Shown in pieces: positions 19,641 to 30,436 of a DNA stretch of 64,000 nucleotides. The DNA comes from Micromussa lordhowensis (Eukaryota; Cnidaria; Anthozoa; Scleractinia; Lobophylliidae), in assembly GCA_964020085.1 (NCBI GenBank), contig OZ026600.1, positions 37,787,419 to 37,851,418 of the forward strand, given 5' to 3'. Position numbers and translations under genes: made by a program. The first letter of the stretch is position 1; each line of letters starts with the position of its first letter. A model generated the notes under the pieces. That model did not search any database. It saw only the letters and a program-made list of their open reading frames with translations, and was not told the origin of the DNA.

Positions 19641-22600
19641 ATGGCTGTGTCTATAGCCACAATCAATGTTAACGGGATACGTGATGGCAACAAGAGGATG
19701 GGGTTTTTGCACTGGCTCAGCCATCTCTCTCTTGACATAGTTTGCCTCCAAGAGGTTCATGTTTTGACTTCGGCTGAGGGTTCCTCTTGGTTTGATTCTT
19801 TTGGGTATCGTTCCTTTGTTTCTCCTGGCTCCAATCATGCTAGGGGGACTGTCATTCTTTTCAGGCCCATCTTTTTGCTTTCTGGATCTTTCTGTGACAC
19901 TGAGGGCCGCTTTGTTCTCTGTGATTTCTCTTTCCGTGGCAAATTTTTCCGTGTTGCGTCTCTGTACGCCCCTAATGTTAATCCGGACCGGAATGATTTT
20001 TTCTCTTTTGTCTTGGCCAAAATTGATCCCTCTGTGCACACATTTTTGTGCGGGGACTTCAACTCTGTTTTTGACCGCACTTTGGATCGGTGGGGTTCTT
20101 GCCCTTTCGACTACAGTAGAGAGAGTTCTGCTCTTTTGTCTGGGCTTTTCCGTGACTGCTGTGTCCTGGATGCTTGGCGCCTCAGTCATCCGACTGCTAA
20201 ATCTTTCACCTGGTCAAAGCCTGATGGTTCCATCAAGTCCAGGATCGATCTTATTGGCGTGCCTTTTGCTTGGGCTCCGTTTATCTCGTCCTGTCTTATA
20301 TGTCCTTGTCCCTTTTCGGACCACTCGATTGTCTCCCTTTCGCTCTCGATTCCTGAGGTTATTCCTAGAGGCCCTGGACGCTGGAAGTTGAATACTTCCC
20401 TTTTAGCGGAGAACTTATTTTGTGCTGAGGTTCGTACCTTCTGGAGGTCGTGGCAGCGGAGGAAGGGGCTTTTTTCCTCCCTTTCAAAATGGTGGGATTT
20501 TGGCAAGCGGAAAATTAAGCGTATTGCAATTCATTTTGGCTCTATCAAAAAGCGGGACAGGGAGACTTCCCGGTCCCTTCTCACTGCCCTTGCCACTCAT
20601 CTTAAAAATCGCATTGATAATGGCCTAATGTCTTGTTTTGACGTTTACCAGTCTACGCTTCTTAAATTGGCTGAGTTTGAGCAGACCGAGGCCCTTTCGG
20701 CCAAGGTGCGCTCCCGCGTACGTTGGGCAGAGGAGGGAGAAACCTCCTCCTCCTTTTTCTTCCGCTTAGAGAAGAAAAATGGTTCTACTGGTTGGATCTC
20801 TGCCATCCGGGCTGATGACGGTGTGATCGCTGTTGACAAAGATGGTATTTCTGCTGCTTGGCTCTCTTTTTACTCCGCCCTCTTTACGGCGGAGCCCACT
20901 GACTGTGTGGTTCAGGCCGAAATGCTCGACATGCTCAGGTCTTTCCTTCCATCCTCTGAGGTTTCTCAATGTGAAGGCCTTTTTTCGACTAACGAAGTGT
21001 TTACGGCCCTTCAGGGTATGGCCAAGAACAAGTCACCTGGGTCTGATGGCCTCCCTGCTGAATTCTACTGGGCATTCTGGGATGTTCTTGGTGAGGATTT
21101 GGTGTCCGTTCTCAACGCTTCTTATAAAACTGGGTGCCTCCCCTCCTCTTTGCGCAAGGGTCTCATTTCCCTGAGCTTCAAGAAGGGGGACAGGCTTGAT
21201 CGCAAAAACTGGAGACCGATTACTCTGCTCAATGCAGACTACAAGCTCTGCGCAAGATCCCTAGCTGGCAGATTGCTTCGGGTAATTCATCACGTTGTTG
21301 ATGTTAATCAGACCTGTGGGGTTCCAGGCCGCTTTATTGGAGAGAACGTCTCGCTGCTTCGTGATCTGGTGAGCTACACCAGTGAGTCTAACATTCCGGC
21401 TGCCATCCTCTCTTTGGATCAAGAGAAGGCGTTTGACCGAGTCGATTGGGCGTTTATGTTTCACACCCTTCAACGCATGGGTTTCGGCCCCTCTTTCATT
21501 AGATGGGTGCGTCTTCTGTACTCTAATGTCCGTAGTAGCGTTTTGTTTAATGGCTATAGCACGCCCGTATTCTTCCCTTCTAGGGGTGTTAGGCAGGGCT
21601 GTCCGCTCTCCCCCCTTTTGTACATTCTGACTATGGAGGTTCTTGCTGTCAACCTCAGGGGACATCCTCATATTTGTGGGATCTTGTTGCCCGGCGTCCC
21701 GTACCCTCTCCCTGTTGTTTCTCTTTATGCCGACGATACGTCTGCCATCGTGAACTCAGACAATGGTATCAAGGCCGTTTTTGAGGTCTACAGCCGTTTT
21801 GAGAAGGCTTCTGGATCGAAATTAAATCTTGAGAAGTGCAAAGGTCTTTGGCTTGGCGCCTGGCGTTCCCGCTCGGACTCTCCAGTCAACATTGACTGGT
21901 CGGAGCTGATGATCAAGGTCCTTGGTGTTTTTATCGGGTTTGGCGATCTCGACTCGGCCAACTGGCGCCCCCGCATTGATTCGGTTACCAAATGTCTGGC
22001 TTCCTGGAGCATCCGTTCCTTGTCTTTTTCTGGCCGTGCGCTTGTTGCCAACGCCCTGGCGCTTTCGCGCATATGGTACGTGGCCTCGCTCGTTCACATG
22101 CCGCACTGGGTACTTCGAAAGCTTAACACTCTACTTTTTAACTTCTTCTGGGCTGGTAAAAAGGACAAAGTTAGTCGGAAAGTTGTTGTTCAGCCTAGGG
22201 ATTGTGGTGGTTTTGCCGTTGTCGCCATCGACCTCAAAGTCCAAGCCCTTTTGATTCAGTGGGTCAAGCGCTTTGCAGCTTCTCCCAGTGCCTGGGTCTC
22301 CCTGTTGACCTACTGGTGTTTTGATCGGTTTGGCGTGGACCCTACCACCCTGCTGTCCACCCCTTTTAATTTTGCTCTCCGCCGACTTCCCCCCTTCTAT
22401 GCTGCTGTGCTCCGGGCCTGGTGTGCCATTGGTGGCTCTGTTGCCCCTTCTGGCACTCCCTCCATTAGTGGCCTCTCTGGTGTTAGGGTTTTGGTTTCCA
22501 CTGTTACTTGTAAATCCACTTACGCGCGCCTTCTTGACCTAACACATGTTGTTCCGCACTGTGTTAGCAAGTTTCGTCCTGTCTTTGGTGACTTGTACTG

Positions 22601-23162
22601 GTCCTCTACGTGGACCCAACTATCCTTTATGCCACTAGACCGCAAGGTGATTGATTTGGCCTGGAAAGTGTCCCATGGTGCTCTTCTCACCATGGACCGT
22701 CTCCTTTCCTTCGGTTATAGCCTCCCCGCTGCTTGTTTCTGTGGCTTTCATCTCGAGTCAGCTGAGCACCTGTTTTTCCACTGCCCTCTTGCTAAGAGCG
22801 GTATCGATTGGATCCAGTCCCTCCTCTTTCGGGCTGCCCCTCTTTCCCCTTCTATTGTGCTGCGTCACGTTCTTTTTGGTTTTAGTCCGGATGAGTTGCT
22901 TGTCGTTCCCCGGGTTTTTGTCTATCTGCTCCACTCACTCAAATTTTTGGTCTGGTCACAGCGGAATGATTGTCGTTTTCGGTCCTCTCGTCCTGGGGCT
23001 GTTGCCCTTCTCGCTGCTCTCAAAGCCCGCTTGCGTTTCTACCTTCCTTTGTTTTTCAAGCGTTTTGTCTCGCCTCGTCGTAAGCGCTATTTTTTGCGCC
23101 ACTGGGGCGCCTCCGGTGTCGTTTGTTCTACTACTTGTGGGGAGCTTGTCTTCCATCTTTGA
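19641..23162 (+). CDS. LINE-B ORF2: APE endonuclease-reverse transcriptase
   Basis: 1173 residues, intact. The APE endonuclease begins at once (ATINVNGIR, then LQEVH, CGDFN and SDHSIV motifs). The reverse transcriptase has KSPGSDGLP, SLDQEKAFDRV, RGVRQGCPLSP and catalytic YADD at 696-699. A C-terminal CCHC-type motif (CFCG...H...C) follows. The domain order is that of L1/Tx1-type LINEs and the function is target-primed reverse transcription. The ATG lies two bases after the ORF1 stop. No frameshift or stop is seen, so the copy looks young and possibly active. Confidence 0.93.
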   Translation: MAVSIATINVNGIRDGNKRMGFLHWLSHLSLDIVCLQEVHVLTSAEGSSWFDSFGYRSFVSPGSNHARGTVILFRPIFLLSGSFCDTEGRFVLCDFSFRGKFFRVASLYAPNVNPDRNDFFSFVLAKIDPSVHTFLCGDFNSVFDRTLDRWGSCPFDYSRESSALLSGLFRDCCVLDAWRLSHPTAKSFTWSKPDGSIKSRIDLIGVPFAWAPFISSCLICPCPFSDHSIVSLSLSIPEVIPRGPGRWKLNTSLLAENLFCAEVRTFWRSWQRRKGLFSSLSKWWDFGKRKIKRIAIHFGSIKKRDRETSRSLLTALATHLKNRIDNGLMSCFDVYQSTLLKLAEFEQTEALSAKVRSRVRWAEEGETSSSFFFRLEKKNGSTGWISAIRADDGVIAVDKDGISAAWLSFYSALFTAEPTDCVVQAEMLDMLRSFLPSSEVSQCEGLFSTNEVFTALQGMAKNKSPGSDGLPAEFYWAFWDVLGEDLVSVLNASYKTGCLPSSLRKGLISLSFKKGDRLDRKNWRPITLLNADYKLCARSLAGRLLRVIHHVVDVNQTCGVPGRFIGENVSLLRDLVSYTSESNIPAAILSLDQEKAFDRVDWAFMFHTLQRMGFGPSFIRWVRLLYSNVRSSVLFNGYSTPVFFPSRGVRQGCPLSPLLYILTMEVLAVNLRGHPHICGILLPGVPYPLPVVSLYADDTSAIVNSDNGIKAVFEVYSRFEKASGSKLNLEKCKGLWLGAWRSRSDSPVNIDWSELMIKVLGVFIGFGDLDSANWRPRIDSVTKCLASWSIRSLSFSGRALVANALALSRIWYVASLVHMPHWVLRKLNTLLFNFFWAGKKDKVSRKVVVQPRDCGGFAVVAIDLKVQALLIQWVKRFAASPSAWVSLLTYWCFDRFGVDPTTLLSTPFNFALRRLPPFYAAVLRAWCAIGGSVAPSGTPSISGLSGVRVLVSTVTCKSTYARLLDLTHVVPHCVSKFRPVFGDLYWSSTWTQLSFMPLDRKVIDLAWKVSHGALLTMDRLLSFGYSLPAACFCGFHLESAEHLFFHCPLAKSGIDWIQSLLFRAAPLSPSIVLRHVLFGFSPDELLVVPRVFVYLLHSLKFLVWSQRNDCRFRSSRPGAVALLAALKARLRFYLPLFFKRFVSPRRKRYFLRHWGASGVVCSTTCGELVFHL

Positions 23163-23294
23163 GCCTTTTCTCCATATTAGCTGTATTCTGGGGCGTTTTG
23201 CTAAGTTGTTACCCTGGTTCCGTTGTACATGCTCGGTGTTGAGTTCGGTCTGAAGCTGGTTTCGTGTCTTTAATTTTTGAGTGTTTTGGTGAGG

Positions 23295-23311
23295 CGGGGT
23301 TCGATTCCCCG
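23295..23311 (+). other. tRNA T-arm-like hairpin with perfect B box in LINE-B 3' UTR
   Basis: CGGGGTTCGATTCCCCG is identical over 17 nt to the T arm of the tRNA-Asp in this array and contains the B-box consensus GGTTCGANTCC. Flanking bases do not extend the tRNA match. It may be a tRNA-derived RNA structure or chance. Confidence 0.7.
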
Positions 23312-23468
23312 GCGAAGTTGGCGAGATGGCTGCGTTTAGTGGGGTCTCCCTCACCTTGGCTGCCTAGTCACTTGGATTGCACACCCCTCCTTGTTGACTA
23401 GTGCCTATCTATGGGTGGTGAGCATTGCACTCCCCGCTCACTACTCCGCCAAAATAAAAAAAAAAAAA

Positions 23469-23485
23469 CCTTCTGGAAAGTGGGT
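23469..23485 (+). repeat. LINE-B target-site duplication, right
   Basis: Second copy of the 17-bp duplication, directly after the A tail; array sequence continues normally from here. Confidence 0.95.
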
Positions 23486-23929
23486 GTGAAACAATACAGC
23501 TTTTCTGGTTGGGCAGTTTTCACTTGAGTGTCGAAAGTAATTGGCATTTTCTGGGGCTGTGCATAATGACGTTAAGCGATTGGCTAAAAAAACTCGCGTC
23601 ACTTTGTTATCCAATCAGATGTAAAACCCAAAGCAATCGTGACTTGCTTGCACACGTTTGCCCGCGCTTTGCGTCAGCTAAATGTATTTGCTTTGTATTT
23701 TGATTGGTTGACTGGATTGACTATGGTCTTTGTGATGGGCCAGAAGATTGTGTTTGCTTTTTGTTTTATGACACAAACAATGTCACCGACAGTTGAAAAC
23801 TGGTGATGTCTATAACCTTATCATTGTCTCCGTAAAATATGAAAATGTCACTGCCGGCTAAAGTAAAGTCTTCAGACATCGAAGAAAGGACAAGTGTTGT
23901 TTTTCATGTTATCTTCACAAATCAAGTGA

Positions 23930-24002
23930 GCCCGGTTAGCTCAGTCGGTAGAGCATCAGACTTTTAATCTGAGGGTCATGGGTTCAAGTCCCATATCGGG
24001 CG
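23930..24002 (+). tRNA. tRNA-Lys(TTT), intact
   Basis: Same 73-nt gene as at 7911-7983, in type B backbone, with a T-rich terminator shortly downstream. First intact tRNA-Lys after LINE-B. Confidence 0.97.
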
Positions 24003-24101
24003 CGCTGACTGTTTTTTTCACAATATTTGACTTGTTCTCTTTTCGTGTTGAAGCTGTAAATCGGGATCAGTGGAGGAGTGCAATTTGAACGTAGAACTAG
24101 A

Positions 24102-25066
24102 TGAAGGGTATTGGTGCAAAAAGGGCGTATATCGCTTTTTTAGCCGTAAGTCACCAGCACGTTTTAAAGAACCAAAATGTGCTCTGATGTTCGAGCGAGG
24201 ATATACTCATGTTATCGTTGTTTGAAGTCAGGTCGATCCAGGCAGCAAAGTCCAAGAGCAGTTCTTGCCCAAGAAAAAATGCTTCTCGTGAGTTGTGGCT
24301 CATTTGCCAAGCGTTGCTGGTGTCAAAGTTTGGAAAGCGAGAACTGGTTTTAGACTTATAAAATGTCTTGTTTCAATCGGAATGTGGTTGTGTACGCACA
24401 AGGCGAAAGGACCCTTCCCAGCTTGCATAGCGGTCGCGCTCAGTGGACGTTTCATTGGTTCGGTGGCCTGGTAAACAGCAACATACCGTAAGAGGAAGTG
24501 GATTTTTGGAAGTTATTGACACAGGGATTCACACAGATAATGGACAACAAGTAGCAATCGATTATAACATAAATTTTATTTCAAATCGGCATGATTTGCA
24601 GTGTTTCGAACTTCTGGGATCAGGGGACAGAACCCTAACCTTGAAGGCTTCACGAAGTCAACATTTTGCTCTGCCGTAAGTCAAAAGAGCATCTCTGCGA
24701 TCGCTTATTGTCGTAGACTGCGAGCGGTCTCTCTTTTGCTCGAAAATTCGTAGAGAAAAAGGGAAGGAAGAACGGAAATCAACATGAGCGTGCGAGCGTG
24801 ATATGGGAAGCCGCGAGCCGTAAGTAGCGCAGGTGTCGGACACGGCTCGCGGCTTTTATGAAACAAAAGGTTTCTTTCGTTTTTCAAAGACTGAGTTTTT
24901 TTGCATACGTTATTTCTCGAAAACGAAGCGCAAACCAACAAAATCAATTACGGAACAATGTTTTTCATGTCAACACAAGTCAGTCTGCCAAAAATTAGCT
25001 TGATCCTGCAGAAAATGAAAATCCGCTAAAAAAGCGATATACGCCCTTTTTGCACGAAGCCCTTCA
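24102..25066. mobile_element. Inverted-repeat element (MITE-like), type B
   Basis: 965-bp copy with ~40 bp inverted termini, no coding capacity of its own. Confidence 0.75.
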
Positions 25067-25377
25067 AATGTTTCGATCTTTCTTGTAGCCTGGGTACACC
25101 TGCCTAAGACGCAGCATTTTATATAGGAAGCTGAAAAGCTTACTGCCTATTCAGTACCTCAAGTATGTGTCTATAAAATAAAATACTATACACTGGCCGC
25201 AATAGGATATAAAAGACTGCAGTTTAGAATGGCGACATGTCGGCACTGTGTTCAGGAATGACAATCACTAGCATTGGAATTGTTTCATCATTCCAAAATG
25301 TTTTATCACTAATTGATGTTTGGTTTGGTGGGTTTTGATGGAGGAAAAACAAGAAAGTATAAGGAAAGGAAAAGATT

Positions 25378-25449
25378 CTCCCCGGCGGGGAATCGAACCC
25401 CGGTCTCCCGCGTGACAGGCGGGGATACTCACCACTATACTACCGAGGA
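25378..25449 (-). tRNA. tRNA-Asp(GTC)
   Basis: Intact 72-nt gene. The spacer between this gene and the next tRNA-Lys is lengthened by 387 bp because of a LINE fragment. Confidence 0.97.
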
Positions 25450-25926
25450 CTCGATGTTGTGTATTAAACATTTGAGATGGAAATCAACATTGCTTCATTA
25501 CCTTCTGGAAAGTGGGTGTGAAACAATACAGCTTTTCTGGTTGGGCAGTTTTCACTTGAGTGTCGAAAGTAATTGGCATTTTCTGGGGCTGTGCATAATG
25601 ACGTTAAGCGATTGGCTAAAAAAACTCGCGTCACTTTGTTATCCAATCAGATGTAAAACCCAAAGCAATCGTGACTTGCTTGCACACGTTTGCCCGCGCT
25701 TTGCGTCAGCTAAATGTATTTGCTTTGTATTTTGATTGGTTGACTGGATTGACTATGGTCTTTGTGATGGGCCAGAAGATTGTGTTTGCTTTTTGTTTTA
25801 TGACACAAACAATGTCACCGACAGTTGAAAACTGGTGATGTCTATAACCTTATCATTGTCTCCGTAAAATATGAAAATGTCACTGCCGGCTAAAGTAAAG
25901 TCTTCAGACATCGAAGAAAGGACAAG

Positions 25927-26316
25927 GAGTTTTAAATATAGCGGCGCAATGCTTTGGAACCAACTCCCTAGTGAAGCAAAACTAGCGGAATCAGTGCATT
26001 CATTTAATAAATATATTAAAATGTAGTTGGGTCATGTCATGGCACATGTAATTACTTTACAAACGAACTTAACCTTCTTCTAGTTTAATATTTGTAGTTC
26101 TAGATTTACTATATTATTAGTCCTGTATTTAGATTATAATAAGTACTTAGTTCATAACAGTAGAATTTTTTTTTATGATTTTAGATTTATCTTTTTTATC
26201 TTATTAGTTTTAGTCTCTTTTATATTTGTAAAAACACGCCCTCCATGGAAACCAGCTGAGTGTTGTTGGGGCTAGCGTGTTTCTTGATTTAAATAAAGTA
26301 TACCATACCATACCAT
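25927..26316 (+). mobile_element. 5'-truncated LINE 3' end
   Basis: An insert of about 390 bp in the tRNA-Asp/tRNA-Lys spacer of one unit. It starts inside the last codons of a LINE ORF2, runs through a ~290 bp 3' UTR and ends in AAATAAAG followed by a short (TACCA)n repeat. About 3 bp of target seem lost and no target duplication is visible. A simple-repeat tail rather than poly(A) suggests a CR1/L2/RTE-type family, different from LINE-A and LINE-B. Confidence 0.8.
25928..26026 (+). pseudogene. LINE ORF2 C-terminal remnant
   Basis: 32 codons ending in TAG at 26024-26026. They contain the motif FKYSGAMLWNQLP, typical of the extreme C-terminus of ORF2 in CR1/L2/RTE-like LINEs (from memory of those families). 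No start codon; it is the truncated end of a dead copy. Confidence 0.75.
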
Positions 26317-26348
26317 TGTTTTTCATGTTATCTTCACAAATCAAGTGA

Positions 26349-26421
26349 GCCCGGTTAGCTCAGTCGGTAGAGCATCAGACTTTTAATCTGAGGGTCATGG
26401 GTTCAAGTCCCATATCGGGCG
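26349..26421 (+). tRNA. tRNA-Lys(TTT), intact
   Basis: 73-nt intact gene just downstream of the truncated LINE; about 30 bp of native upstream flank remain between them. Confidence 0.97.
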
Positions 26422-26520
26422 CGCTGACTGTTTTTTTCACAATATTTGACTTGTTCTCTTTTCGTGTTGAAGCTGTAAATCGGGATCAGTGGAGGAGTGC
26501 AATTTGAACGTAGAACTAGA

Positions 26521-27485
26521 TGAAGGGTATTGGTGCAAAAAGGGCGTATATCGCTTTTTTAGCCGTAAGTCACCAGCACGTTTTAAAGAACCAAAATGTG
26601 CTCTGATGTTCGAGCGAGGATATACTCATGTTATCGTTGTTTGAAGTCAGGTCGATCCAGGCAGCAAAGTCCAAGAGCAGTTCTTGCCCAAGAAAAAATG
26701 CTTCTCGTGAGTTGTGGCTCATTTGCCAAGCGTTGCTGGTGTCAAAGTTTGGAAAGCGAGAACTGGTTTTAGACTTATAAAATGTCTTGTTTCAATCGGA
26801 ATGTGGTTGTGTACGCACAAGGCGAAAGGACCCTTCCCAGCTTGCATAGCGGTCGCGCTCAGTGGACGTTTCATTGGTTCGGTGGCCTGGTAAACAGCAA
26901 CATACCGTAAGAGGAAGTGGATTTTTGGAAGTTATTGACACAGGGATTCACACAGATAATGGACAACAAGTAGCAATCGATTATAACATAAATTTTATTT
27001 CAAATCGGCATGATTTGCAGTGTTTCGAACTTCTGGGATCAGGGGACAGAACCCTAACCTTGAAGGCTTCACGAAGTCAACATTTTGCTCTGCCGTAAGT
27101 CAAAAGAGCATCTCTGCGATCGCTTATTGTCGTAGACTGCGAGCGGTCTCTCTTTTGCTCGAAAATTCGTAGAGAAAAAGGGAAGGAAGAACGGAAATCA
27201 ACATGAGCGTGCGAGCGTGATATGGGAAGCCGCGAGCCGTAAGTAGCGCAGGTGTCGGACACGGCTCGCGGCTTTTATGAAACAAAAGGTTTCTTTCGTT
27301 TTTCAAAGACTGAGTTTTTTTGCATACGTTATTTCTCGAAAACGAAGCGCAAACCAACAAAATCAATTACGGAACAATGTTTTTCATGTCAACACAAGTC
27401 AGTCTGCCAAAAATTAGCTTGATCCTGCAGAAAATGAAAATCCGCTAAAAAAGCGATATACGCCCTTTTTGCACGAAGCCCTTCA
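26521..27485. mobile_element. Inverted-repeat element (MITE-like), type B
   Basis: 965-bp copy at the standard offset from tRNA-Lys. Confidence 0.75.
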
Positions 27486-27796
27486 AATGTTTCGATCTTT
27501 CTTGTAGCCTGGGTACACCTGCCTAAGACGCAGCATTTTATATAGGAAGCTGAAAAGCTTACTGCCTATTCAGTACCTCAAGTATGTGTCTATAAAATAA
27601 AATACTATACACTGGCCGCAATAGGATATAAAAGACTGCAGTCTAGAATGGCGACATGTCGGCACTGTGTTCAGGAATGACAATCACTAGCATTGGAATT
27701 GTTTCATCATTCCAAAATGTTTTATCACTAATTGATGTTTGGTTTGGTGGGTTTTGATGGAGGAAAAACAAGAAAGTATAAGGAAAGGAAAAGATT

Positions 27797-27868
27797 CTCC
27801 CCGGCGGGGAATCGAACCCCGGTCTCCCGCGTGACAGGCGGGGATACTCACCACTATACTACCGAGGA
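27797..27868 (-). tRNA. tRNA-Asp(GTC)
   Basis: Intact 72-nt gene upstream of the tRNA-Lys split by LINE-A copy 3. Confidence 0.97.
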
Positions 27869-28380
27869 CTCGATGTTGTGTATTAAACATTTGAGATGGA
27901 AATCAACATTGCTTCATTACCTTCTGGAAAGTGGGTGTGAAACAATACAGCTTTTCTGGTTGGGCAGTTTTCACTTGAGTGTCGAAAGTAATTGGCATTT
28001 TCTGGGGCTGTGCATAATGACGTTAAGCGATTGGCTAAAAAAACTCGCGTCACTTTGTTATCCAATCAGATGTAAAACCCAAAGCAATCGTGACTTGCTT
28101 GCACACGTTTGCCCGCGCTTTGCGTCAGCTAAATGTATTTGCTTTGTATTTTGATTGGTTGACTGGATTGACTATGGTCTTTGTGATGGGCCAGAAGATT
28201 GTGTTTGCTTTTTGTTTTATGACACAAACAATGTCACCGACAGTTGAAAACTGGTGATGTCTATAACCTTATCATTGTCTCCGTAAAATATGAAAATGTC
28301 ACTGCCGGCTAAAGTAAAGTCTTCAGACATCGAAGAAAGGACAAGTGTTGTTTTTCATGTTATCTTCACAAATCAAGTGA

Positions 28381-28407
28381 GCCCGGTTAGCTCAGTCGGT
28401 AGAGCAT
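28381..28407 (+). pseudogene. tRNA-Lys 5' half, interrupted by LINE-A copy 3
   Basis: tRNA-Lys positions 1-27, then LINE-A at the same base as the other three copies. Confidence 0.93.
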
Positions 28408-28587
28408 GAGACTTTGAACGGACGTGTTTGAAGAGCTCCGCGATCCGTTTTTCCCGTTAGCGCCTTTGAGGTTTGTTCTCTGGTTTCCTGGTTTTGTTAG
28501 ATTGTAACAGGCCTTTTGGCCACTATTTGCTTCGAGATTATAAGTGGCATCGCTTCTTCGTAGCCGTTTAATTTCGAAGTTTGGATA

Positions 28588-30378
28588 ATGGAAAGTTCTG
28601 TTGAAAGTGAAGTCGTTACGAATTTGAATATGGAAAGTTCTGTTGGCGCCAAAACTGTCCCGGAGGGTACTGATGGTGCTGTGGATAATGTCCCTGGAGA
28701 GAGTCTTGAGAGTGTTAATGATGTAAACACGACTTCCACTGACGATAATGGGGCTTCACAATTTGCTGATGGTCCGAATGAACTTCGATCGTATGTAAAT
28801 GCAGATTCCTATGCCTCGAGAGCGGCCAGAACGGCTGGTCGTGTTTCTTCTGATAAACCAACCTGGCGGCGTCCTACTCATTCCGCGGCTAATGATATGC
28901 CAAAACGCCCCAGAACAGCTTTATTTACGCCATCACGTTCCACATCAGCGAGATCTGTCTTTGAAGCCTTGAGTATGGCACATATTGACGCATCGGATAT
29001 TCAGTGCATGCAACGAAAGATGAACAGTGAGGTTGTAATTACTTTCAAGTCAGTGGATGTTAAGGAAAAATTTCTTCGTTTAAACGCTCTCACCGTTGGA
29101 GAGTACAGCTACGCGACGCAAGACATTGATCGCCCTATGACCTTTTTGACAATATACGACGCTCCATTTGAACTGAGCGATTTGGCCATTATCAGGCGGC
29201 TTGCTCCCTTTTGCGAGGTTGTACATTATCGTCGGGGCAAATTCGATTTTATGCCAGGAGTCTACAATGGCCTACGTCATTACCGCGTGAGGGTAACGAA
29301 GCCTGTTCCAAGTTTTATCCGGTTTGGTAAATACCAGATTTTTTTGAAGCATGACGGCCAGGTACCAACCTGTCGGCGCTGTAACCTCGCTGGTCATTTT
29401 AGTAATGATTGCAACCTGAAGGTTTGTTTTAATTGCGAAAACATCGGGCATGAGGCTGGTTCGTGTCCGGCGCCACCTTTATGCCATTTTTGCAAAGAAG
29501 CTGGCCATACTAGCCGCGAATGCGGTTATTCTTGGGTTTCGTCATTAATCAGGGGTACCACAACAGATGAGTCAACCCCTGTTAATGTGGATCGTTCCGA
29601 TGGGGAAGATAGTGAGGCCTCCTTCAAGACCCGCTCGGGAGACTCATTTAAATGGGCCGAAGATTCGGACCTTTCCGATAAGGGTGAAGAGGATGATGAT
29701 TTTAGAGATGCCGAGGCGCAACCTCTTGCTGCGGCTTTGCCCGTGAGTACGTTGCCCGCTGATCCGTCCTTCTTTGAGCCATCTGAAAATGAGCCAGCTG
29801 CCACTGAACCATCGACCGCTGAGTCGACAGCTGTTGGGCCGTCTGTATTAGCTGCTGTACTGCCTACAGAATCTCTGCCTGATGCCCAACCAAATCAAAC
29901 TGCCGAGAACCAGGCCTCCCCGGCCGACCATGGCACCGATGTATTAGCTGCTGTACTGCCTACAGAATCTTTGCCTGATGCCCAGCCAAATCAGACTGCC
30001 GAAAACCAGGTCTCCCCGGCCGACCATCAGCCTGATGGAGTACTAGATTCCCAGGGCTTCATAAAGCCCCCAGTCGTAGTAATTGATGACCTAAGTCAAC
30101 CATCTGATCCTTCAAGTGCGCTTCATTCTTCAGCTAGTAAAAGCCGGGTTCCCGTCCGTGTTCCTAGACTTACCCGCCGTACCTTCGCTGTGGCTCCTAC
30201 AGCTCTAGAAGCAGCCGCCCTCCGCAAGAAGAATCACCCTCTTGTCTCTGGAGAGTCGCAGACTCCCGCTGCCTCTTCTACGCCCATGGAGACTACGGTA
30301 GACCTAAAACGCAAGGCTCAAGCCCAGGCCGACGCTCCCCCCAAGGAGAGGCGGGAGAAGAAAAAAGGCAGGAAGTAG
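28588..30378 (+). CDS. LINE-A ORF1 protein, copy 3
   Basis: 596 residues with the same architecture as copy 1 (RRM-like core, three CCHC knuckles, acidic region, duplicated 32-codon block). Differences from copy 1 include AEDSD for ADDSD, SDKGEE for SDEGEE and HPLVS for HPFVS, all outside the zinc knuckles. Intact. Confidence 0.93.
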   Translation: MESSVESEVVTNLNMESSVGAKTVPEGTDGAVDNVPGESLESVNDVNTTSTDDNGASQFADGPNELRSYVNADSYASRAARTAGRVSSDKPTWRRPTHSAANDMPKRPRTALFTPSRSTSARSVFEALSMAHIDASDIQCMQRKMNSEVVITFKSVDVKEKFLRLNALTVGEYSYATQDIDRPMTFLTIYDAPFELSDLAIIRRLAPFCEVVHYRRGKFDFMPGVYNGLRHYRVRVTKPVPSFIRFGKYQIFLKHDGQVPTCRRCNLAGHFSNDCNLKVCFNCENIGHEAGSCPAPPLCHFCKEAGHTSRECGYSWVSSLIRGTTTDESTPVNVDRSDGEDSEASFKTRSGDSFKWAEDSDLSDKGEEDDDFRDAEAQPLAAALPVSTLPADPSFFEPSENEPAATEPSTAESTAVGPSVLAAVLPTESLPDAQPNQTAENQASPADHGTDVLAAVLPTESLPDAQPNQTAENQVSPADHQPDGVLDSQGFIKPPVVVIDDLSQPSDPSSALHSSASKSRVPVRVPRLTRRTFAVAPTALEAAALRKKNHPLVSGESQTPAASSTPMETTVDLKRKAQAQADAPPKERREKKKGRK

Positions 30379-30436
30379 ATAGTTTTACCTTTTTTCCCAG
30401 TTTTTCGAGTCCTTTTTCCAAGACATTTTCAAGGTT

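Larger units (their letters stand above)
17211..23468 (+). mobile_element. LINE-B, full-length non-LTR retrotransposon (L1/Tx1-like)
   Basis: 6258 bp with a long 5' UTR (~1150 bp), ORF1, ORF2 two bases later, a ~290 bp 3' UTR and a run of A's ending at 23468, flanked by a 17-bp target-site duplication. The 5' UTR is pyrimidine-rich at 17340-17950 and carries an A-rich tandem repeat at about 18080-18350; the small ORFs in it look accidental. It is a different family from LINE-A: two CCHC knuckles instead of three, its own ATG for ORF2, and a target outside any tRNA. Confidence 0.93.

Noticed and set aside
19635..20189. 184-aa minus-strand ORF opposite LINE-B ORF2, and similar overlapping ORFs
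   Set aside because: Shadow frames of a clear reverse-transcriptase gene, with no independent motif.
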